Of a stretch of 6,027 bases of DNA, positions 5,975-6,027 are shown piece by piece. The notes beneath the pieces are model-generated. The model saw nothing but the letters and a program-made list of their open reading frames with translations, was not told the DNA's origin and ran no database searches. Numbering within the stretch: the stretch's first letter is position 1; the number at the start of each line of letters is the position of its first letter. Where the stretch lies: NCBI GenBank assembly GCA_945918815.1, contig CAMEIU010000128.1, positions 1-6,027 of the forward strand. The letters run 5' to 3'. The DNA comes from an uncultured Clostridia bacterium. Its GTDB lineage: Bacteria > Bacillota > Clostridia > Oscillospirales > Oscillospiraceae. The position numbers were made by a program, and so were the translations under genes.

Positions 5975-5996
5975 GGGGCTGTTAAGTAACATCCCC
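5975..5996. repeat. Strong 10-bp-arm inverted repeat near the right window edge
   Basis: GGGGCTGTTA (5975-5984) and TAACATCCCC (5987-5996) pair in 9 of 10 positions around a 2-nt centre; the only mismatch is C5979 against T5992. It is not followed by a T-run on the plus strand, and on the minus strand only by TTCCTATTC. It could be a factor-dependent terminator, a mobile-element end or a palindromic insertion target. Nothing else recognisable lies between 5949 and the window end. Confidence 0.5.
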
Positions 5997-6027
5997 AACC
6001 AAACACCGCAGGACCTTACCAGAAACG

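Noticed and set aside
1..6027. CRISPR array, tRNA or rRNA genes
   Set aside because: No regularly spaced repeats, no cloverleaf with a TTCGA-type T-arm and no rRNA-like conserved stretches were seen on either strand by eye.

Overview
The window reads as a chromosomal piece of a GC-rich, anaerobic Gram-positive (Clostridia-like) bacterium. The reasons are strong AGGAGG-type ribosome binding sites before every gene, GC-rich coding with AT-rich intergenic promoters, a ferredoxin/flavin-type redox protein, and family members typical of gut Clostridia. A placement near Oscillospiraceae is an inference from codon and GC character only.

Layout: two divergent transcription units leave one control region at about 5011-5211. 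Leftward (minus strand) runs a compact operon: hypB (nickel GTPase), a 929-residue iron-sulfur/FAD/NAD(P)H oxidoreductase, hypA (nickel/zinc metallochaperone), a tryptophan-rich multi-pass membrane protein, and the first five codons of a further gene cut off by the left window edge. hypB and the oxidoreductase overlap by 4 nt (ATGA). The oxidoreductase and hypA are 1 nt apart. Rightward (plus strand) is a single GntR/FCD-type regulator, followed by two hairpins and about 30 nt of unassigned sequence.

Control region: two exact, inverted 13-bp copies of a FadR-like palindrome (TGGT-N3-ACCA) lie just downstream of the predicted start site of each divergent promoter. The simplest model is that the FCD regulator represses both itself and the operon, and that a small-molecule ligand relieves this.

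Function as a whole: HypA and HypB normally deliver nickel to [NiFe]-hydrogenase, but no hydrogenase subunit and no HypC/D/E/F gene is in the window. The nickel chaperones are instead wrapped tightly around a large redox protein and followed by a membrane protein. The window therefore suggests a ligand-induced redox operon that brings its own nickel-insertion pair. The nickel enzyme, if there is one, would be encoded beyond the left edge or elsewhere in the genome. The substrate cannot be read from this sequence.
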